This document shows, in pieces, positions 21,791 to 32,886 of a stretch of 64,000 nucleotides of DNA. A program made the translations under genes and the position numbers. This stretch comes from Melissococcus plutonius ATCC 35311 (GTDB lineage: Bacteria; Bacillota; Bacilli; Lactobacillales; Enterococcaceae), in the NCBI RefSeq assembly GCF_000270185.1, contig NC_015516.1, positions 1,163,001 to 1,227,000 on the forward strand, given 5' to 3'. The notes beneath the pieces are model-generated. The model ran no database searches and was not told where the DNA came from. It saw only the letters and a program-made list of their open reading frames with translations. Positions within the stretch are counted from its first letter, which is position 1; the number at the start of each line of letters is the position of its first letter.

Positions 21791-22420
21791 ATGAAGATAA
21801 TTATTTTGCTAGTTGTTGCTTATCTATTAGGTTCTATTCCATCTGGTGTTTGGATTGGAAAGTTTTTTTTTAAAAAAGATATTCGACAATACGGCAGTGG
21901 CAACACAGGAACTACAAATACATTTCGTGTTTTAGGAGGAACAGCTGGCAGTGTTGTTTTTTTAATGGATCTTTTAAAGGGGACAATAGCAACCTGTTTA
22001 CCTTATTTATTTTCTCTTCCTATCAATCCTTTAGTTTTTGGTACTGTGGCTGTTTTAGGTCATATATTTCCAATTTTCACTCATTTCAAAGGAGGAAAAG
22101 CAGTAGCAACCAGTGCAGGTATGCTTTTAGCTTATAATCCCACATTTTTTGTTTTTTCACTCCTTCTTTATTTTGTGATTCTTTATATTACTAGTATGGT
22201 CAGTTTAACTAGTATGATTCAAGCAGTGATTGTGACTTTATCAACGATCATCTTACCAATGACTTTTCCAACGATTTTACCACATTTTGATTGGTTATTA
22301 GCTACGATTGCCATTATTATCACCACTTTCATTTTTATTCTTCATAGGGGAAATATCAAAAGAATTAAAAATGGTACTGAAAGTCGTATTAATTTTGGAT
22401 TAAGTAAAAACAGACGATAA
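21791..22420 (+). CDS. plsY: Glycerol-3-phosphate acyltransferase PlsY
   Basis: An integral membrane acyltransferase (209 residues) that moves the acyl group from acyl-phosphate to glycerol-3-phosphate, the first step of phospholipid synthesis. The three conserved cytoplasmic motifs are visible: SIPSGVWIG near residue 15, GSGNTGTTN (about 36-44), and HFKGGKAVAT (about 98-107). About five membrane segments alternate with them. The ribosome site before the ATG at 21791 is weak (GGGG). The gene is divergent from parE, the arrangement seen in other Enterococcaceae and streptococci. Confidence 0.95.
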   Translation: MKIIILLVVAYLLGSIPSGVWIGKFFFKKDIRQYGSGNTGTTNTFRVLGGTAGSVVFLMDLLKGTIATCLPYLFSLPINPLVFGTVAVLGHIFPIFTHFKGGKAVATSAGMLLAYNPTFFVFSLLLYFVILYITSMVSLTSMIQAVIVTLSTIILPMTFPTILPHFDWLLATIAIIITTFIFILHRGNIKRIKNGTESRINFGLSKNRR

Positions 22421-22502
22421 TATTCGATAAAAAACTAAAAAACCTATTGAAAATGAAACAATTTCACTTATAAAATAATAAAATGACTACAAATTAATAA
22501 AA

Positions 22503-22553
22503 ATAAGAAAAACTTCATTGATTTTAATATTTATGAAGTTTTTCTTATTTTAT
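22503..22553. terminator. Bidirectional terminator between plsY and the mutarotase gene
   Basis: ATAAGAAAAACTTCAT pairs with ATGAAGTTTTTCTTAT, flanked by A- and T-runs. It lies between the convergent genes plsY and the LacX-like gene. Confidence 0.8.
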
Positions 22554-22618
22554 TGATTAAATTACCTTAATACAGCTATTTTTATATGTTCTTGATGATT
22601 GAATTACTAATAAACCAT

Positions 22619-23494
22619 TTATTTAATTGTAAGTTGATAGTGTGTGTTGAAAATCCGATTTGGTGAAAGTAACTGAATCCCTAGTTTATTTGTTAGCTGA
22701 CCGTCTGTATCGATGGTGTCTGCAATACCCCACCAGGGTTCAATACAAACAAATGGTGCCTTTTTCGGATAGGGCGACCAAATACCAACATAAGGTGCGT
22801 CTGTGTAACTTAGTGTAATCCCATGTTGACTTTTATCCGTTTCGATTGAAAAAGCATTATTGCCTTTTGTTTCAAAAATCAACGCATCATTTTTAAACAA
22901 TTCATGAATTAAATCAATACTTGTATTTGTTTGTGCTAATGTTTTATTTTTAATATTCAAAGCAGAACCACTCAATGGAATTTGTGTTCGTGATTTTTTT
23001 GGAAAAAAATTTAAAAAATAATCTTCAAATGTTAATGTTTCTTCTAAAGGAACGTTAAATGCTGGATGGCCACCGATAGAAAAATACATCGTTTGAATCC
23101 CAAGATTCTCAACTTGGTAACGAACAATCAAGTTTTGTTCTTCTAATTCATAAGTTAAAACAAGCTCAAAATCAAACGGATAATATTGATAAGTTTCCTT
23201 TGTTGATTTTAATGAAAATGTAGCTGATTGATCTGACTGTTCAATCACTTGAAACAGTTGATCACGTGCAAAACCATGTTGAGGCAAATGATACGTTTTT
23301 CCTTCATATATATATTGATTGTTTTTTAAACGACCAACAATTGGAAAAAGGATAGGTGAATGTCGATTCCAAAACGCTGGATTCCCTTGCCAAATATATT
23401 CTATATTCATTGATTTTGAACGTAAACTAACTAATTCTGCGCCAGCTTCAGCAATTGTGGCAATTAAAAATTCATTTTCTAATTGTACCGTCAT
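22619..23494 (-). CDS. Aldose 1-epimerase family protein (LacX-like)
   Basis: A galactose-mutarotase-fold protein of 291 residues that probably interconverts the anomers of a sugar or sugar phosphate in the cytoplasm. The conserved elements are LPQHGFARD (about residue 72), SIGGHPAFNVPLE (about 147) and FVCIEPWWGIAD with the catalytic glutamate (about 252). The sequence is of the LacX subgroup rather than classical GalM, so the substrate is uncertain. The ATG at 23492-23494 follows an AGGGAGG site, 15 nt beyond the codY stop. Confidence 0.85.
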   Translation of the reverse strand: MTVQLENEFLIATIAEAGAELVSLRSKSMNIEYIWQGNPAFWNRHSPILFPIVGRLKNNQYIYEGKTYHLPQHGFARDQLFQVIEQSDQSATFSLKSTKETYQYYPFDFELVLTYELEEQNLIVRYQVENLGIQTMYFSIGGHPAFNVPLEETLTFEDYFLNFFPKKSRTQIPLSGSALNIKNKTLAQTNTSIDLIHELFKNDALIFETKGNNAFSIETDKSQHGITLSYTDAPYVGIWSPYPKKAPFVCIEPWWGIADTIDTDGQLTNKLGIQLLSPNRIFNTHYQLTIK

Positions 23495-23508
23495 TACTAA
23501 CCCCTCCC

Positions 23509-24297
23509 TTAATATTCCTTTTCTAATTCATTGATAAACTGATTATTTAAAATTTTTATATAGGTTCCTTTCATCCCCAGGGATTTTGAATCAATAATGC
23601 CAGCAGACTCAAGTTTTCGTAAAGCATTTACAATGACTGAACGGATAATACCGATATCATCAGCTATACTTGAAGTCGTTAACCATCCTTCTGTACCATC
23701 CAAAGCTTTAAAAATTGCTCGTATTGCCTTTAATTCACTATAGGATAATGTATCAATAGCCATTTTTACAGAAGTTGTATTTCGAACTTCTTCCTCAATG
23801 GTTCTAGCTTTTTGATGCAAGATTTGCATACCAACAACTGTTACACTATACTATGCTAAGATAAGATCTTCATCATCAAATTTCTTTTCCATTCGAGATA
23901 GGATAATTGTACCTAGTCTTTCCCCTGTTCCATAAATCGGTATAATTGTTGTAACCCCATTGAGAAATTTTTGTCGCCACTCAATAGGAAAAGCAGTTAA
24001 ATCACTGGTTATAGGAATATTTACAGTTGTTTCATTTAGTTGTTTTGTTGCATTGGTGTACTCATACGGCAATTTTTTCTCTTCAAACATTGTCTTTATT
24101 CGGGCATTATTTACGTCTAGTCCTTCATAATAACCAAGTAAAATGCCTATATTATTAATAATATAGGCATTACTGTCAAGAATATCTCCTAAAGATATTG
24201 CCATTTTATCATAAGGTAAATCAGTATTCAAACTAAACATATTTTTCTGCTGAAGTAGCTGATTAATTTGGCGCACTTTTTCTATTAAGGTTGACAT
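23509..24297 (-). pseudogene. codY: Global regulator CodY, interrupted by an amber codon
   Basis: CodY senses branched-chain amino acids and GTP and represses nutrient-uptake and virulence genes in Firmicutes. The N-terminal GAF part (148 codons, ending FDDEDLILA) meets an in-frame TAG at codon 149 (23851-23853). The same frame continues [20 protein letters not shown] and the C-terminal winged helix ([18 protein letters not shown], about 209-226) to the stop. In CodY relatives the position after LILA is Glu, so one G-to-T change explains the stop. The HTH also has Ile where relatives have Thr (GIIRSV against GITRSV). Restarting at the Met near 23829 has no ribosome site. The gene closes the conserved xerC-hslV-hslU-codY operon. 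DNA binding linked to effector sensing is lost unless the amber codon is suppressed. Confidence 0.9.
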
Positions 24298-24314
24298 CTT
24301 CTCAACTATCCCTT

Positions 24315-25724
24315 TTATAAAATATATCGACTTAAATCTTCATTTTGAGCAATATCTATTAATTTTTCATCAACATAAGCTTCTGTAATTGTGATATCTC
24401 CCATTTGCATATCTGGTGATTCAAATAATAAATCTTCAAGTAAACGTTCCAAAATTGTATGCAACCGTCTTGCGCCAATATTATCTGTATCACGATTTAC
24501 ACGAAAAGCAATTTCAGCAATACGGGTGATCGCCTCTTGAGTAAAGGTTATATTGACATTTTCTGTACCTACTAAAGCCATATATTGTTTAATTAATGCA
24601 TTATTTGGTTCAGTTAAAATACGAACAAAATCTTCTGCAGTTAGATCATCTAACTCTACCCGAATAGGAAAACGTCCTTGAAGTTCAGGAATCAAATCAC
24701 TTGGCTTAGATAAGTGAAAAGCTCCAGAAGCAATAAACAAAATATGATCCGTTTGAATAGTACCATATTTAGTATTTACTTGTGATCCTTCAACAATTGG
24801 TAAAATGTCACGTTGAACACCTTCTCTGGAAACTTCACCAGTATTTTGTTGATTTTTTGATGTAATTTTATCCATTTCATCGATAAAGATGATGCCACTG
24901 GATTCTGCCAAACGAATGGCTTCGCTATGAATATCAGCTTCTTTGACAAGTTTAGCTAATTCTTCTTTGACTAATAATTCTTGAGCTTCTTTTACTGTAA
25001 CAATTCTTTCTATCTTCTTTTTGGGAGTGAGTGAGCCTAACGTTTCATTTAGATCAATCCCCATTTGTTCCAATCCATTATTCATTGCGGGCATAGTCTT
25101 TTTAGGTTCGTCAATTTTGATCGTTACTTCTCTAGAACCTAATAAGCCTTTTTCCAATTGGTCTAAGACTGTTTTACGACTCACCTTAATATCTTCAGTT
25201 ACTTCTTCTACTTCTTCTACAGGTTGTTGCATGGATGTATTAAACATTTGCATCATTTGTTCAAGCTGATTATTTGACGATTGCTTCTTCTCTTTTTTTA
25301 TACCTGGAACTAAAATTTTCGCCAAACGCTGATTGGCTTTTTTTAGTGCCTGTGAATAAACACGACTATATTGTTCCTTTTCAACAATTTGGATGGCATT
25401 TTCTACCAGGTCACGAACCATTGATTCTACGTCACGTCCAACATAACCAACTTCTGTAAATTTCGTTGCTTCAATTTTAACAAAAGGCGCGCAAACAATC
25501 TTCGCTAAACGACGTGCAATTTCTGTTTTTCCGACACCTGTAGGTCCAATCATTAAAATATTTTTAGGTGTAATTTCTTGTTGCATGGATTCTTCTAGTT
25601 GTAAACGTCGATAACGATTTCTAAGTGCAACAGCTACAGATTTTTTAGCAGCTGTTTGTCCAACAACATATTCATCTAATTCTTTGACAATTTCTTTTGG
25701 TGTTTTATTTAATTTATTCATCAT
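24315..25724 (-). CDS. hslU: ATP-dependent protease ATPase subunit HslU (ClpY)
   Basis: The AAA+ unfoldase of the HslUV protease (469 residues). Walker A GPTGVGKTE is near residue 60, Walker B IIFIDEMDKI near 275, and the sensor region RVELDDLTAEDF follows. The very C-terminus DLSRYIL is the tail that inserts into HslV. It begins at an ATG 12 nt after hslV and is followed 17 nt later by codY. Confidence 0.96.
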   Translation of the reverse strand: MMNKLNKTPKEIVKELDEYVVGQTAAKKSVAVALRNRYRRLQLEESMQQEITPKNILMIGPTGVGKTEIARRLAKIVCAPFVKIEATKFTEVGYVGRDVESMVRDLVENAIQIVEKEQYSRVYSQALKKANQRLAKILVPGIKKEKKQSSNNQLEQMMQMFNTSMQQPVEEVEEVTEDIKVSRKTVLDQLEKGLLGSREVTIKIDEPKKTMPAMNNGLEQMGIDLNETLGSLTPKKKIERIVTVKEAQELLVKEELAKLVKEADIHSEAIRLAESSGIIFIDEMDKITSKNQQNTGEVSREGVQRDILPIVEGSQVNTKYGTIQTDHILFIASGAFHLSKPSDLIPELQGRFPIRVELDDLTAEDFVRILTEPNNALIKQYMALVGTENVNITFTQEAITRIAEIAFRVNRDTDNIGARRLHTILERLLEDLLFESPDMQMGDITITEAYVDEKLIDIAQNEDLSRYIL

Positions 25725-25736
25725 AAATTCCCTCGT

Positions 25737-26285
25737 TTATATTTCTTCTACAATAATATTATGATTTGTGAATACACAGATATCTGCAGCAATGGATAAG
25801 GCATTTTTAGCAATTTCTTTTGCTGATATTTCTTTATCTCCATAATTTTTCATTGCTCTTGCTGCAGCTAAAGCGAAATTCCCACCAGAGCCGATCGCTA
25901 AAATCCCATCATCTGGCTGAATAACTTCACCTGTCCCTGAAACTAAAAGCATTTCTTCCTTATTCATGACAATAAGCATCGCTTCTAATTTTTGCATAGA
26001 TTGTTGTGTTCGCCATTCTTGTGCCAATTCAACAGCTGCCCTTGTCAAATTGCCATTGTATTCATTCAATTTTCCTTCAAATTTTTCTTCTAAGGTAAAT
26101 GCATCGGCTACACTACCTGCAAAACCAACAACTACCTCATTATTATAAATTCTTCTAACTTTCTTAGCAGATCCTTTCATAACAACGGATTGTCCCATTG
26201 TTACTTGTCCGTCACCTGCCATAGCAAATTTTCCATCTTTTTCAATCGCACAAATTGTGGTTGAATGAAATTGTGATTCGACCAT
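25737..26285 (-). CDS. hslV: ATP-dependent protease proteolytic subunit HslV (ClpQ)
   Basis: The proteasome-like peptidase of HslUV (182 residues). The N-terminus [18 protein letters not shown] carries the threonine pair near which processing occurs. [12 protein letters not shown] and [19 protein letters not shown] are diagnostic. I chose the ATG at 26283-26285 because a GGAGG site lies 8 nt upstream; the earlier in-frame ATG at 26300 is part of that region. Confidence 0.95.
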   Translation of the reverse strand: MVESQFHSTTICAIEKDGKFAMAGDGQVTMGQSVVMKGSAKKVRRIYNNEVVVGFAGSVADAFTLEEKFEGKLNEYNGNLTRAAVELAQEWRTQQSMQKLEAMLIVMNKEEMLLVSGTGEVIQPDDGILAIGSGGNFALAAARAMKNYGDKEISAKEIAKNALSIAADICVFTNHNIIVEEI

Positions 26286-26320
26286 TTTATATTCCTCCAT
26301 TTACATTTCTTTCCAACTTT

Positions 26321-27220
26321 TTAGGCACGTGGATGAAATGTTCGGTAATTTTTCTGTAAACTCTCTTTTGTAACATGTGCATAAATTTGTGTTGTTGACA
26401 AATTCTCATGTCCCAATAATTCTTGTACAGTCCGCATATCTGCGCCATTGTTCAATAAATGAGTAGCAAAAGTATGTCTTAACATATGCGGATGAATTTC
26501 AGTATTTAATGAACTTTTTCTGATTAACTGATTTAATATGTACTCAATACCAGCTGATGTCAATTGATCGCCATAATGATTTACAAAAACATATTTATGT
26601 TGTTTTTGATATTTGTTCATAAGAATGTCTCTTCCCTTATGAAAGTATTCTTTTAATGCATCATTTGCAAATGAGCCAAAAGGAATATAACGATCCTTAT
26701 TGCCCTTTCCATGAACAAATAAGACAGAGGTATCAAAATCAATGGCTTCCATTGTCAAGTTGATGCATTCACCCACCCGAATACCAGTTCCATACAAAAC
26801 TTCAAGCAATGCTCGATTGCGATAATCCAAGGGAGTATTTCCTGTTGTACTATCGAATAATAAAGCCATCTCTTTTTCATAAAAAAAAAGCGGCAATCGT
26901 TGTTGTTTTTTCTTCATATGGACGTAAGAAAATGGATTTTCTTGGATACGTTCATTCTTTAATAAAAATTGATAAAATGAACGTAGACTAGCAATTTTTC
27001 TACTAATCGTTGAACGACTGTAGTTGTTCTCATATAAAAAACTTAGATAGACACGAACGTCTAAATGATCAATTGTTAGGTAATCCGTATTTCCGGATTC
27101 TTTTAAAAATTGAAAATAATGAGATAGATCTTCCTGATAAGCCAATTTTGTTTTTTGCGAGTAACCGCGTTCAACAATTAAATAACGTAGAAAAAGTTCT
27201 GGCCAATTCGTATTTTCCAT
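26321..27220 (-). CDS. xerC: Tyrosine recombinase XerC
   Basis: A 299-residue site-specific recombinase that resolves chromosome dimers with its partner at dif. The N-terminal SAM-like domain includes YLIVERGYSQKTKLAYQEDL. Catalytic residues are visible: Arg in GTGIRVGECINL, His-x-x-Arg in HPHMLRHTFATHLL, His in LLGHENLSTTQIY and the nucleophilic Tyr of QIYAHVTK. The ATG at 27218-27220 has GGAGG 9 nt upstream; two in-frame ATGs further up are less likely. It starts the xerC-hslV-hslU-codY cluster. Confidence 0.93.
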   Translation of the reverse strand: MENTNWPELFLRYLIVERGYSQKTKLAYQEDLSHYFQFLKESGNTDYLTIDHLDVRVYLSFLYENNYSRSTISRKIASLRSFYQFLLKNERIQENPFSYVHMKKKQQRLPLFFYEKEMALLFDSTTGNTPLDYRNRALLEVLYGTGIRVGECINLTMEAIDFDTSVLFVHGKGNKDRYIPFGSFANDALKEYFHKGRDILMNKYQKQHKYVFVNHYGDQLTSAGIEYILNQLIRKSSLNTEIHPHMLRHTFATHLLNNGADMRTVQELLGHENLSTTQIYAHVTKESLQKNYRTFHPRA

Positions 27221-27412
27221 TATATTTTCCTCCATTAAATTACACAGTAACTTTAGCATAAAGCTTTTTGAAAAACAAATGAATTGTTAGAATTTAACGA
27301 ATATTTCTAAATATATTCACAATTCAAATTATTTTTTCATTTTTTTAATGAATGATCTATAAACCGATCGTTAACAAATAAAGTATTCACTCTTTTTATA
27401 CCTTAATATTCA

Positions 27413-28723
27413 TTAATCAGTAACTGTTTTTAAAAAATCTTTTTCTATGTCCAATGCTCGAGTTGCTAATGCTTCATAGCGGATTTTTTTGTCTTTAATT
27501 CGTTCTGGTAATTCTGGCAGAAGGCCAAAATTTGCATTCATGGGTTGAAAATGTTTCTTTTCTGTATGTGTAATGTAATAAGCCATGCTTCCAAGTACTG
27601 TTTCCCTTGGGAAAATAAGTGGTACATTATTTTTGGTCAATCTTGCTGCATTAATACCAGCTAATAATCCACTAGCAGCACTCTCTACGTACCCTTCTAC
27701 ACCAGTCATCTGACCTGCAAAAAATAAATTATCTCTTTTCTGAGATTGATAGGTTGGTTTTAATAACTCAGGAGAATTGATGAAACTATTTCTATGCATA
27801 ACACCATAACGAATAAACTCAGCATTTTCTAAACCAGGAATCATTTGAAAAACACGTTTTTGTTCTCCCCATTTTAAATGTGTTTGAAAGCCAACCATAT
27901 TGTATAAAGAAGCCGCTGCGTTATCTTGACGTAATTGAATAACAGCGAAAGGACGCTTACCTGTTTTTGGGTCTTCCAAGCCAACTGGTTTCATCGGACC
28001 AAATAACATAGTTTTTATTCCTCGTTTCGCCATAACTTCAATCGGCATACATCCTTCAAAATATTTTTCTTTTTCAAATGTTTTTAAAGGAACAGTCTCA
28101 GCAGCAATCAATGCTTCATAGAATGCCTGAAATTCTTCTTGTGTCATCGGACAATTTAAGTAGGCAGCTTCTCCTTTATTATACCGTGATTTTAAATAGA
28201 CTTTCTCCATATTAATGGTAGATTGATCAACAATTGGAGCTGCAGCATCATAAAAATAAAATCCCTCTGAATCATTGAAGCATTTAATTTCCTCAGATAA
28301 GCATTCTGTTGTCAGTGGCCCGGTTGCAATGACCGTATTATCATTCGGTATGTTAGTGACTTCTTCTTTTTTTATTGTAATCAAGGGATGTTTTTTAATT
28401 TTTTCGGTTACCATTCTAGAAAAATTTTCTCGATCTACGGCTAAAGCACCACCAGCTGGAACTGCTGTTTCATCCGCACTTTTAATAATCAATGAATTAA
28501 GTTGGCGCATTTCCTCTTTCAATACGCCAACAGCATTTGTTAAACTGTTTCCTCTTAAGGAATTTGAACATACTAATTCAGCAAAGTGATCTGTTTGATG
28601 TGCTGGTGTTTGTTTGTTTGGCCGCATTTCATAAAGCTCTACAGCCACGCCATTATTTGCAATTTGCCAGGCTGCTTCACTCCCAGCTAATCCTGCTCCA
28701 ATTACCTTTACTACTTCTGTCAT
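27413..28723 (-). CDS. trmFO: tRNA uracil-54 C5-methyltransferase (folate-dependent), TrmFO
   Basis: This flavoprotein of 436 residues makes ribothymidine 54 in tRNA using methylenetetrahydrofolate. The FAD-binding N-terminus [16 protein letters not shown] is at residues 7-22. [18 protein letters not shown] and [20 protein letters not shown] (about 345-364) are family signatures. It lies between topA and xerC, the order usual in Firmicutes. A topA terminator directly precedes it, so it may have its own promoter. Confidence 0.95.
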   Translation of the reverse strand: MTEVVKVIGAGLAGSEAAWQIANNGVAVELYEMRPNKQTPAHQTDHFAELVCSNSLRGNSLTNAVGVLKEEMRQLNSLIIKSADETAVPAGGALAVDRENFSRMVTEKIKKHPLITIKKEEVTNIPNDNTVIATGPLTTECLSEEIKCFNDSEGFYFYDAAAPIVDQSTINMEKVYLKSRYNKGEAAYLNCPMTQEEFQAFYEALIAAETVPLKTFEKEKYFEGCMPIEVMAKRGIKTMLFGPMKPVGLEDPKTGKRPFAVIQLRQDNAAASLYNMVGFQTHLKWGEQKRVFQMIPGLENAEFIRYGVMHRNSFINSPELLKPTYQSQKRDNLFFAGQMTGVEGYVESAASGLLAGINAARLTKNNVPLIFPRETVLGSMAYYITHTEKKHFQPMNANFGLLPELPERIKDKKIRYEALATRALDIEKDFLKTVTD

Positions 28724-28745
28724 ATTATCCTCTTTTCTTTAAAAG

Positions 28746-28769
28746 AGACTGAGAAGTTCTTCTCAGTCT
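28746..28769 (-). terminator. Terminator downstream of topA
   Basis: AGACTGAGAA pairs perfectly with TTCTCAGTCT around a 4-nt loop, followed on the minus strand by CTTTT. A closely similar hairpin is at 53672-53697, so the sequence is a recurring terminator type. Confidence 0.75.
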
Positions 28770-28967
28770 AGTTCATTTATAAACAATCTATGTTAATAAA
28801 GGTTTCAATAATAAGTAACTTAAAAAGTGTTGTTCACTTGCTTGATTTACAATCAGGAAATATAAAAAAAGCATTTTTGAAAAAGTTATCCACTTTTTAA
28901 ATGGCATCTAATACCAAAGATATCTAGTTATTTTACAGTTAAGGTACTTTATTTTATTAGAAAAAAT

Positions 28968-31049
28968 TTACTTTTGAACATTTTCCTCATAATCACCATT
29001 AATACAGACAACTTGTTTGCCACCTTTTACTTTCTTTTCTACCAAGTATTTTCCACATTTAGGACAGAGACGCCCAACTGGTTTATCCCAAGAAGTAAAA
29101 TCACAATCTGGATAACGGCTACATCCATAAAAAAGTTTGTTCTTTTTCGATTTTCTTTCAATGACTTGTCCTTCATGACAAATCGGACAACGAACACCAA
29201 TTTCTTTAACAATCGGTTTGGTATTTCGGCAGTCTGGAAAATTGCTACACGCGTAAAACTTACCATATTTTCCTAATTTAATCACCATTGGATGGTCGCA
29301 TTCCTCACAAGAAAAACCAGCAGGTTCATCTTTAATTTGGATCTTTTCTATTTTTTCTTCAGCATTGGTTAATTCTTTTTCAAAGGGTTGGTAAAATCGA
29401 TCGACTACTGTTATCCATTCTTCTTTTCCATCCCCTATTTTATCTAGGTCTTCCTCCATTGCTGCAGTAAAATGGACATCAACAATCTGCGGGAAAAAAT
29501 CAACAATCAAAGTATTAATAATTTCGCCTAGTTCTGTTGGTTCAAATCGTTTATTTGTTAATTTTACATAATAACGTTTTTGGATAGTTTCAAGTGTAGG
29601 AGCATAGGTAGATGGTCGTCCCACGCCATTTTCTTCCAAATTATGAATCAACGCCGCTTCGCTAAAACGAGCAGGTGGTTGTGTGAAATGTTGCTTAGGT
29701 TCAATATTGATAGAAGTAACACTATCTCCTTCAACCAATTCTGGTAGAATATTTTCTTTTTCTTCTTTTCCATCATCTCTACCTTCAATATATACCTGCA
29801 TAAAACCTTTAAATTTTATTTTTGATCCGTTAGCAATAAACATGACCTGATTTTGTTCTAAGGTTACTTTCATTGTATCTAGTAGGGCAGGTGCCATTTG
29901 ACTAGCTAAAAAACGTGACCAAATCAATGTATAGAGTTTTAATTGGTCTTTATTCAAATATTCTTTAATGGAATCAGGCGTTCTTAAAACACTAGAAGGA
30001 CGAACAGCTTCATGAGCATCTTGTGTTCCTTGCGCTTTTTTTACTTTTCGCTCTTCTTGTATAGAGAACTCTTTTCCGTAAGTTTGCTCAATATATTCAG
30101 TGGCTTCTACTTTTGCTGAAGCCGATATTCGAGTAGAATCTGTTCGCATATAGGTAATTAATCCCACAGTACCTTGTTTTTTTCCAAGTGAAATACCTTC
30201 ATATAACTGTTGAGCAATCATCATTATTTTTCTGGTTCTAAAGTTCAGCTTTCTTGCTGCTTCTTGTTGTAGACTACTTGTTGTAAAAGGTAAGGCTGGA
30301 TTCCGTTTCCGTTCTTTCTTTTCAACCTTTGTTACTTGATATTTATTATCTTTTAATTTATCTGTAATTTCCTTCACCGAATCGGCTTTAGGTAATTTTT
30401 TCTTTTTACCTTCAATTCCCCAAAAAGACGCTTTAAATTTTTTTCTGCCTTTTTGGAAATTTCCATCTATTGTCCAATACTCTTCTGGAATAAATTCCTT
30501 AATCTCTTTTTCTCGATCGATAATAATTTTAAGTGCAACCGATTGGACACGTCCTGCGCTTAATCCCTTTTTCACTTTTCGCCAAAGAATTGGACTAATT
30601 GAATAGCCTACCAAACGATCTAAAATTCTTCTGGCTTGCTGGGCGTTGACTAAATCTAGATTGATCGTTCGTGGTTCTTTAAAAGCTGCTTTTACTGCTT
30701 CCTTTGTAATTTCATTAAAAACCACCCGGTTTTTTTCATTTGGATCAAGCCCTAATAAATAAGACAAGTGCCAGGCAATCGCTTCTCCCTCACGGTCTGG
30801 ATCGGCTGCTAGATAAACTTTATCTGCCTTTTTAGCAGCAGTTTTTAAACTTTTAATGACGTCTCCTTTTCCACGAATGGAAATATAATGAGGCGCATAG
30901 TCATTTTCAATATCAATCCCCATTTTGCTTTTTGGCAGATCGCGGATATGACCAACACTGGCAACAACTTTATAATTTCTACCTAAATATTTTTCAATCG
31001 TTTTGGCTTTTGCAGGCGATTCTACAATTACGAGATATTTATACGCCAT
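28968..31049 (-). CDS. topA: DNA topoisomerase I
   Basis: Type IA topoisomerase (693 residues) that relaxes negative supercoils. TOPRIM motifs [15 protein letters not shown] and [15 protein letters not shown] are near the N-terminus. The active tyrosine is in [13 protein letters not shown] (about residue 300). Zinc ribbons follow after residue 570: CEECDHP...CSNFPDC and CPICHEG...CSRYPDC are complete, while the last (CPKC...C) has only three cysteines. The frame is open for 15 more codons upstream, but AAAGGAG 9 nt before the ATG at 31047-31049 fixes the start. Confidence 0.95.
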   Translation of the reverse strand: MAYKYLVIVESPAKAKTIEKYLGRNYKVVASVGHIRDLPKSKMGIDIENDYAPHYISIRGKGDVIKSLKTAAKKADKVYLAADPDREGEAIAWHLSYLLGLDPNEKNRVVFNEITKEAVKAAFKEPRTINLDLVNAQQARRILDRLVGYSISPILWRKVKKGLSAGRVQSVALKIIIDREKEIKEFIPEEYWTIDGNFQKGRKKFKASFWGIEGKKKKLPKADSVKEITDKLKDNKYQVTKVEKKERKRNPALPFTTSSLQQEAARKLNFRTRKIMMIAQQLYEGISLGKKQGTVGLITYMRTDSTRISASAKVEATEYIEQTYGKEFSIQEERKVKKAQGTQDAHEAVRPSSVLRTPDSIKEYLNKDQLKLYTLIWSRFLASQMAPALLDTMKVTLEQNQVMFIANGSKIKFKGFMQVYIEGRDDGKEEKENILPELVEGDSVTSINIEPKQHFTQPPARFSEAALIHNLEENGVGRPSTYAPTLETIQKRYYVKLTNKRFEPTELGEIINTLIVDFFPQIVDVHFTAAMEEDLDKIGDGKEEWITVVDRFYQPFEKELTNAEEKIEKIQIKDEPAGFSCEECDHPMVIKLGKYGKFYACSNFPDCRNTKPIVKEIGVRCPICHEGQVIERKSKKNKLFYGCSRYPDCDFTSWDKPVGRLCPKCGKYLVEKKVKGGKQVVCINGDYEENVQK

Positions 31050-31167
31050 CCAAAATAACTCCTTTCGTGCTTCTACTATTATATATAACGACAAAATAGT
31101 AAAAACTCATAAATCGTAGTACATCATATGCCATATATTATCGATTTGTCAAGATAAAGGTGTTTTT

Positions 31168-32040
31168 TCAATAAATCACAAGTTCTTCTAGAATGTCTTG
31201 TACAGAAACCGTACACTTAGCGCCATCTTGAATTAAAGCATGACATCCAATGGAATTTGAATGAAAAATACTATCAGGAATAGCAAACACTTCACGTCCA
31301 TATTCCATCGCAGCCTGTGCAGTAATTAAAGAACCACTTTGTTTTTTTGCCTCAATTACACAGGTTCCAAGAGTTAAGCCAGCAATAATCCGATTTCTAG
31401 CAGGAAAATGAAATTTTTTTGGTCCACTATCTGCTGGGTATTCACTAAGAATCAATTGGTCTTTTTCTAATTTTTTCTGTAGCCATTCTGAGTCTTTTGG
31501 ATAAAAATAATCAAGTCCATTACCAATAACAGCAATCGTTTTCCCTTGACAATTTATTGCCATTTGATGCACATAACTGTCGACTCCCTTAGCTAAACCA
31601 CTTACTATTGTGAACCCTTCATTTATTAATGAAGGGACAAATTGCTCAATGACTTGTTTGCCATAAATAGTCATCTGACGTGCTCCTACCATTGCCAGTT
31701 TTTTCCTATGTAATAATTGTAAATCTCCCTTATAAAATAACAGTGCTGGTGGATTATAGATTTCTTTTAATAATTGCGGATAAATCGAATCTAAAATAGT
31801 AAAAAATGAACAGTTTTGTTCATAAAATTTTAATATTTTTTCATGCTTAGACCAATAATACCAAGAATCTAGAAAAATTTTTTTATAAGTTGTAATTTCT
31901 GCAATCTTGATAATTTCTTCTACACAGAATTCAATAGTATTTGTTTTTAAGGCATATTGCAAATAGTTTAATCTTCCTAAATTGCCAATTCCTTGACACA
32001 TGACTAGTTTAAATAGTAAAGAACGTTGTTTGTTTTCCAT
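31168..32040 (-). CDS. dprA: DNA-processing protein DprA
   Basis: A 290-residue protein that loads RecA on incoming single-stranded DNA during transformation. The Rossmann-like core shows MVGARQMTIYGKQV, FTIVSGLAKGVDSYVHQMAI, VIGNGLDYFYPK and FPARNRIIAGL. It is intact, although the recombination gene recJ elsewhere in the window is not. It sits in the usual rbgA-rnhB-dprA-topA order, 64 nt after rnhB. Confidence 0.93.
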   Translation of the reverse strand: MENKQRSLLFKLVMCQGIGNLGRLNYLQYALKTNTIEFCVEEIIKIAEITTYKKIFLDSWYYWSKHEKILKFYEQNCSFFTILDSIYPQLLKEIYNPPALLFYKGDLQLLHRKKLAMVGARQMTIYGKQVIEQFVPSLINEGFTIVSGLAKGVDSYVHQMAINCQGKTIAVIGNGLDYFYPKDSEWLQKKLEKDQLILSEYPADSGPKKFHFPARNRIIAGLTLGTCVIEAKKQSGSLITAQAAMEYGREVFAIPDSIFHSNSIGCHALIQDGAKCTVSVQDILEELVIY

Positions 32041-32103
32041 AAATAAATCCCTTTCTTACACTTTTTCTATTAAGAATATTCGCAAAAAAGAGCAATTTAT
32101 TTA

Positions 32104-32886
32104 TTAAATTGTTATCATGGTTTTTATTGGAGCAAACGTCTTTCTATGAATAGGTGAAATCCCTTGTTTTTTTAGTCCCTCTAAATGTTCCTTTGTTCCA
32201 TAACCAGCATTTTTTTCAAATCCATAGCCCGGAAATTCTGCTGCATAATGGACCATCAAACGATCTCTTGTTACTTTTGCAACAATACTAGCAGCAGCAA
32301 TAGATAAGGAACGTGCATCGCCTTTAATGATGCTTTGTTGGATGGTGGTAAGTGGTAATGTCATTGCATCAATCAATAAATAATCAGGTATTCGTTGTAG
32401 GTTTGCAACTGCCTGTATCATTGCTTGTTTTGTTGCTTGATAAATATTTATTTCATCAATCGTTTCATGACTGACTAGACCAATCCCAATAGCTAAAGCT
32501 TTTTTACCTATTTCATCAAATAGCCGTTCTCGCGTTTTAGCTGAAAGCTGTTTAGAATCATTTAATTCAAAAATCTGGCAATCTTCAGGTAAAATAACAG
32601 CTGCTGCAACGACCGGACCTGCTAGTGGACCACGTCCAACTTCGTCAATACCTGCAATTGCTTGATACCCTTCTTGCATTGCTTTCTTTTCGAATTGTTG
32701 CATCTTTTGATAGTGTATTTGTTTTTCTTGCTTTTTCTTTTGACGATTTTGCCACTGTTTCAATGCTTTTTGAACACCAATTCGTTGATCTAATTGCCAA
32801 ATGGACAGGCGTGGGTCTTCCTCATCTGTTAGCAGGTTTAGTTGATCTTTGATTTGCTGAATAGATTCTGAATTTTTTTTGCTCAT
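32104..32886 (-). CDS. rnhB: Ribonuclease HII
   Basis: This 260-residue enzyme removes RNA from RNA-DNA hybrids and single ribonucleotides from DNA. The active-site motif [19 protein letters not shown] lies near residue 75, with acidic residues also in ELNDSKQL and LIDAM. An N-terminal helical extension of about 70 residues is typical of Firmicute RNase HII. The ATG at 32884-32886 shares one base with the rbgA stop (TGATG) and uses the GAGGAAG before it, so the two genes are translationally coupled. Confidence 0.95.
   Translation of the reverse strand: MSKKNSESIQQIKDQLNLLTDEEDPRLSIWQLDQRIGVQKALKQWQNRQKKKQEKQIHYQKMQQFEKKAMQEGYQAIAGIDEVGRGPLAGPVVAAAVILPEDCQIFELNDSKQLSAKTRERLFDEIGKKALAIGIGLVSHETIDEINIYQATKQAMIQAVANLQRIPDYLLIDAMTLPLTTIQQSIIKGDARSLSIAAASIVAKVTRDRLMVHYAAEFPGYGFEKNAGYGTKEHLEGLKKQGISPIHRKTFAPIKTMITI

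Noticed and set aside
23851-23853. Programmed stop-codon readthrough (also at 8429, 36883 and 44151)
   Set aside because: All three stop codons are involved, no common downstream element is visible, and several of the same genes also carry frameshifts, so simple decay is more likely.
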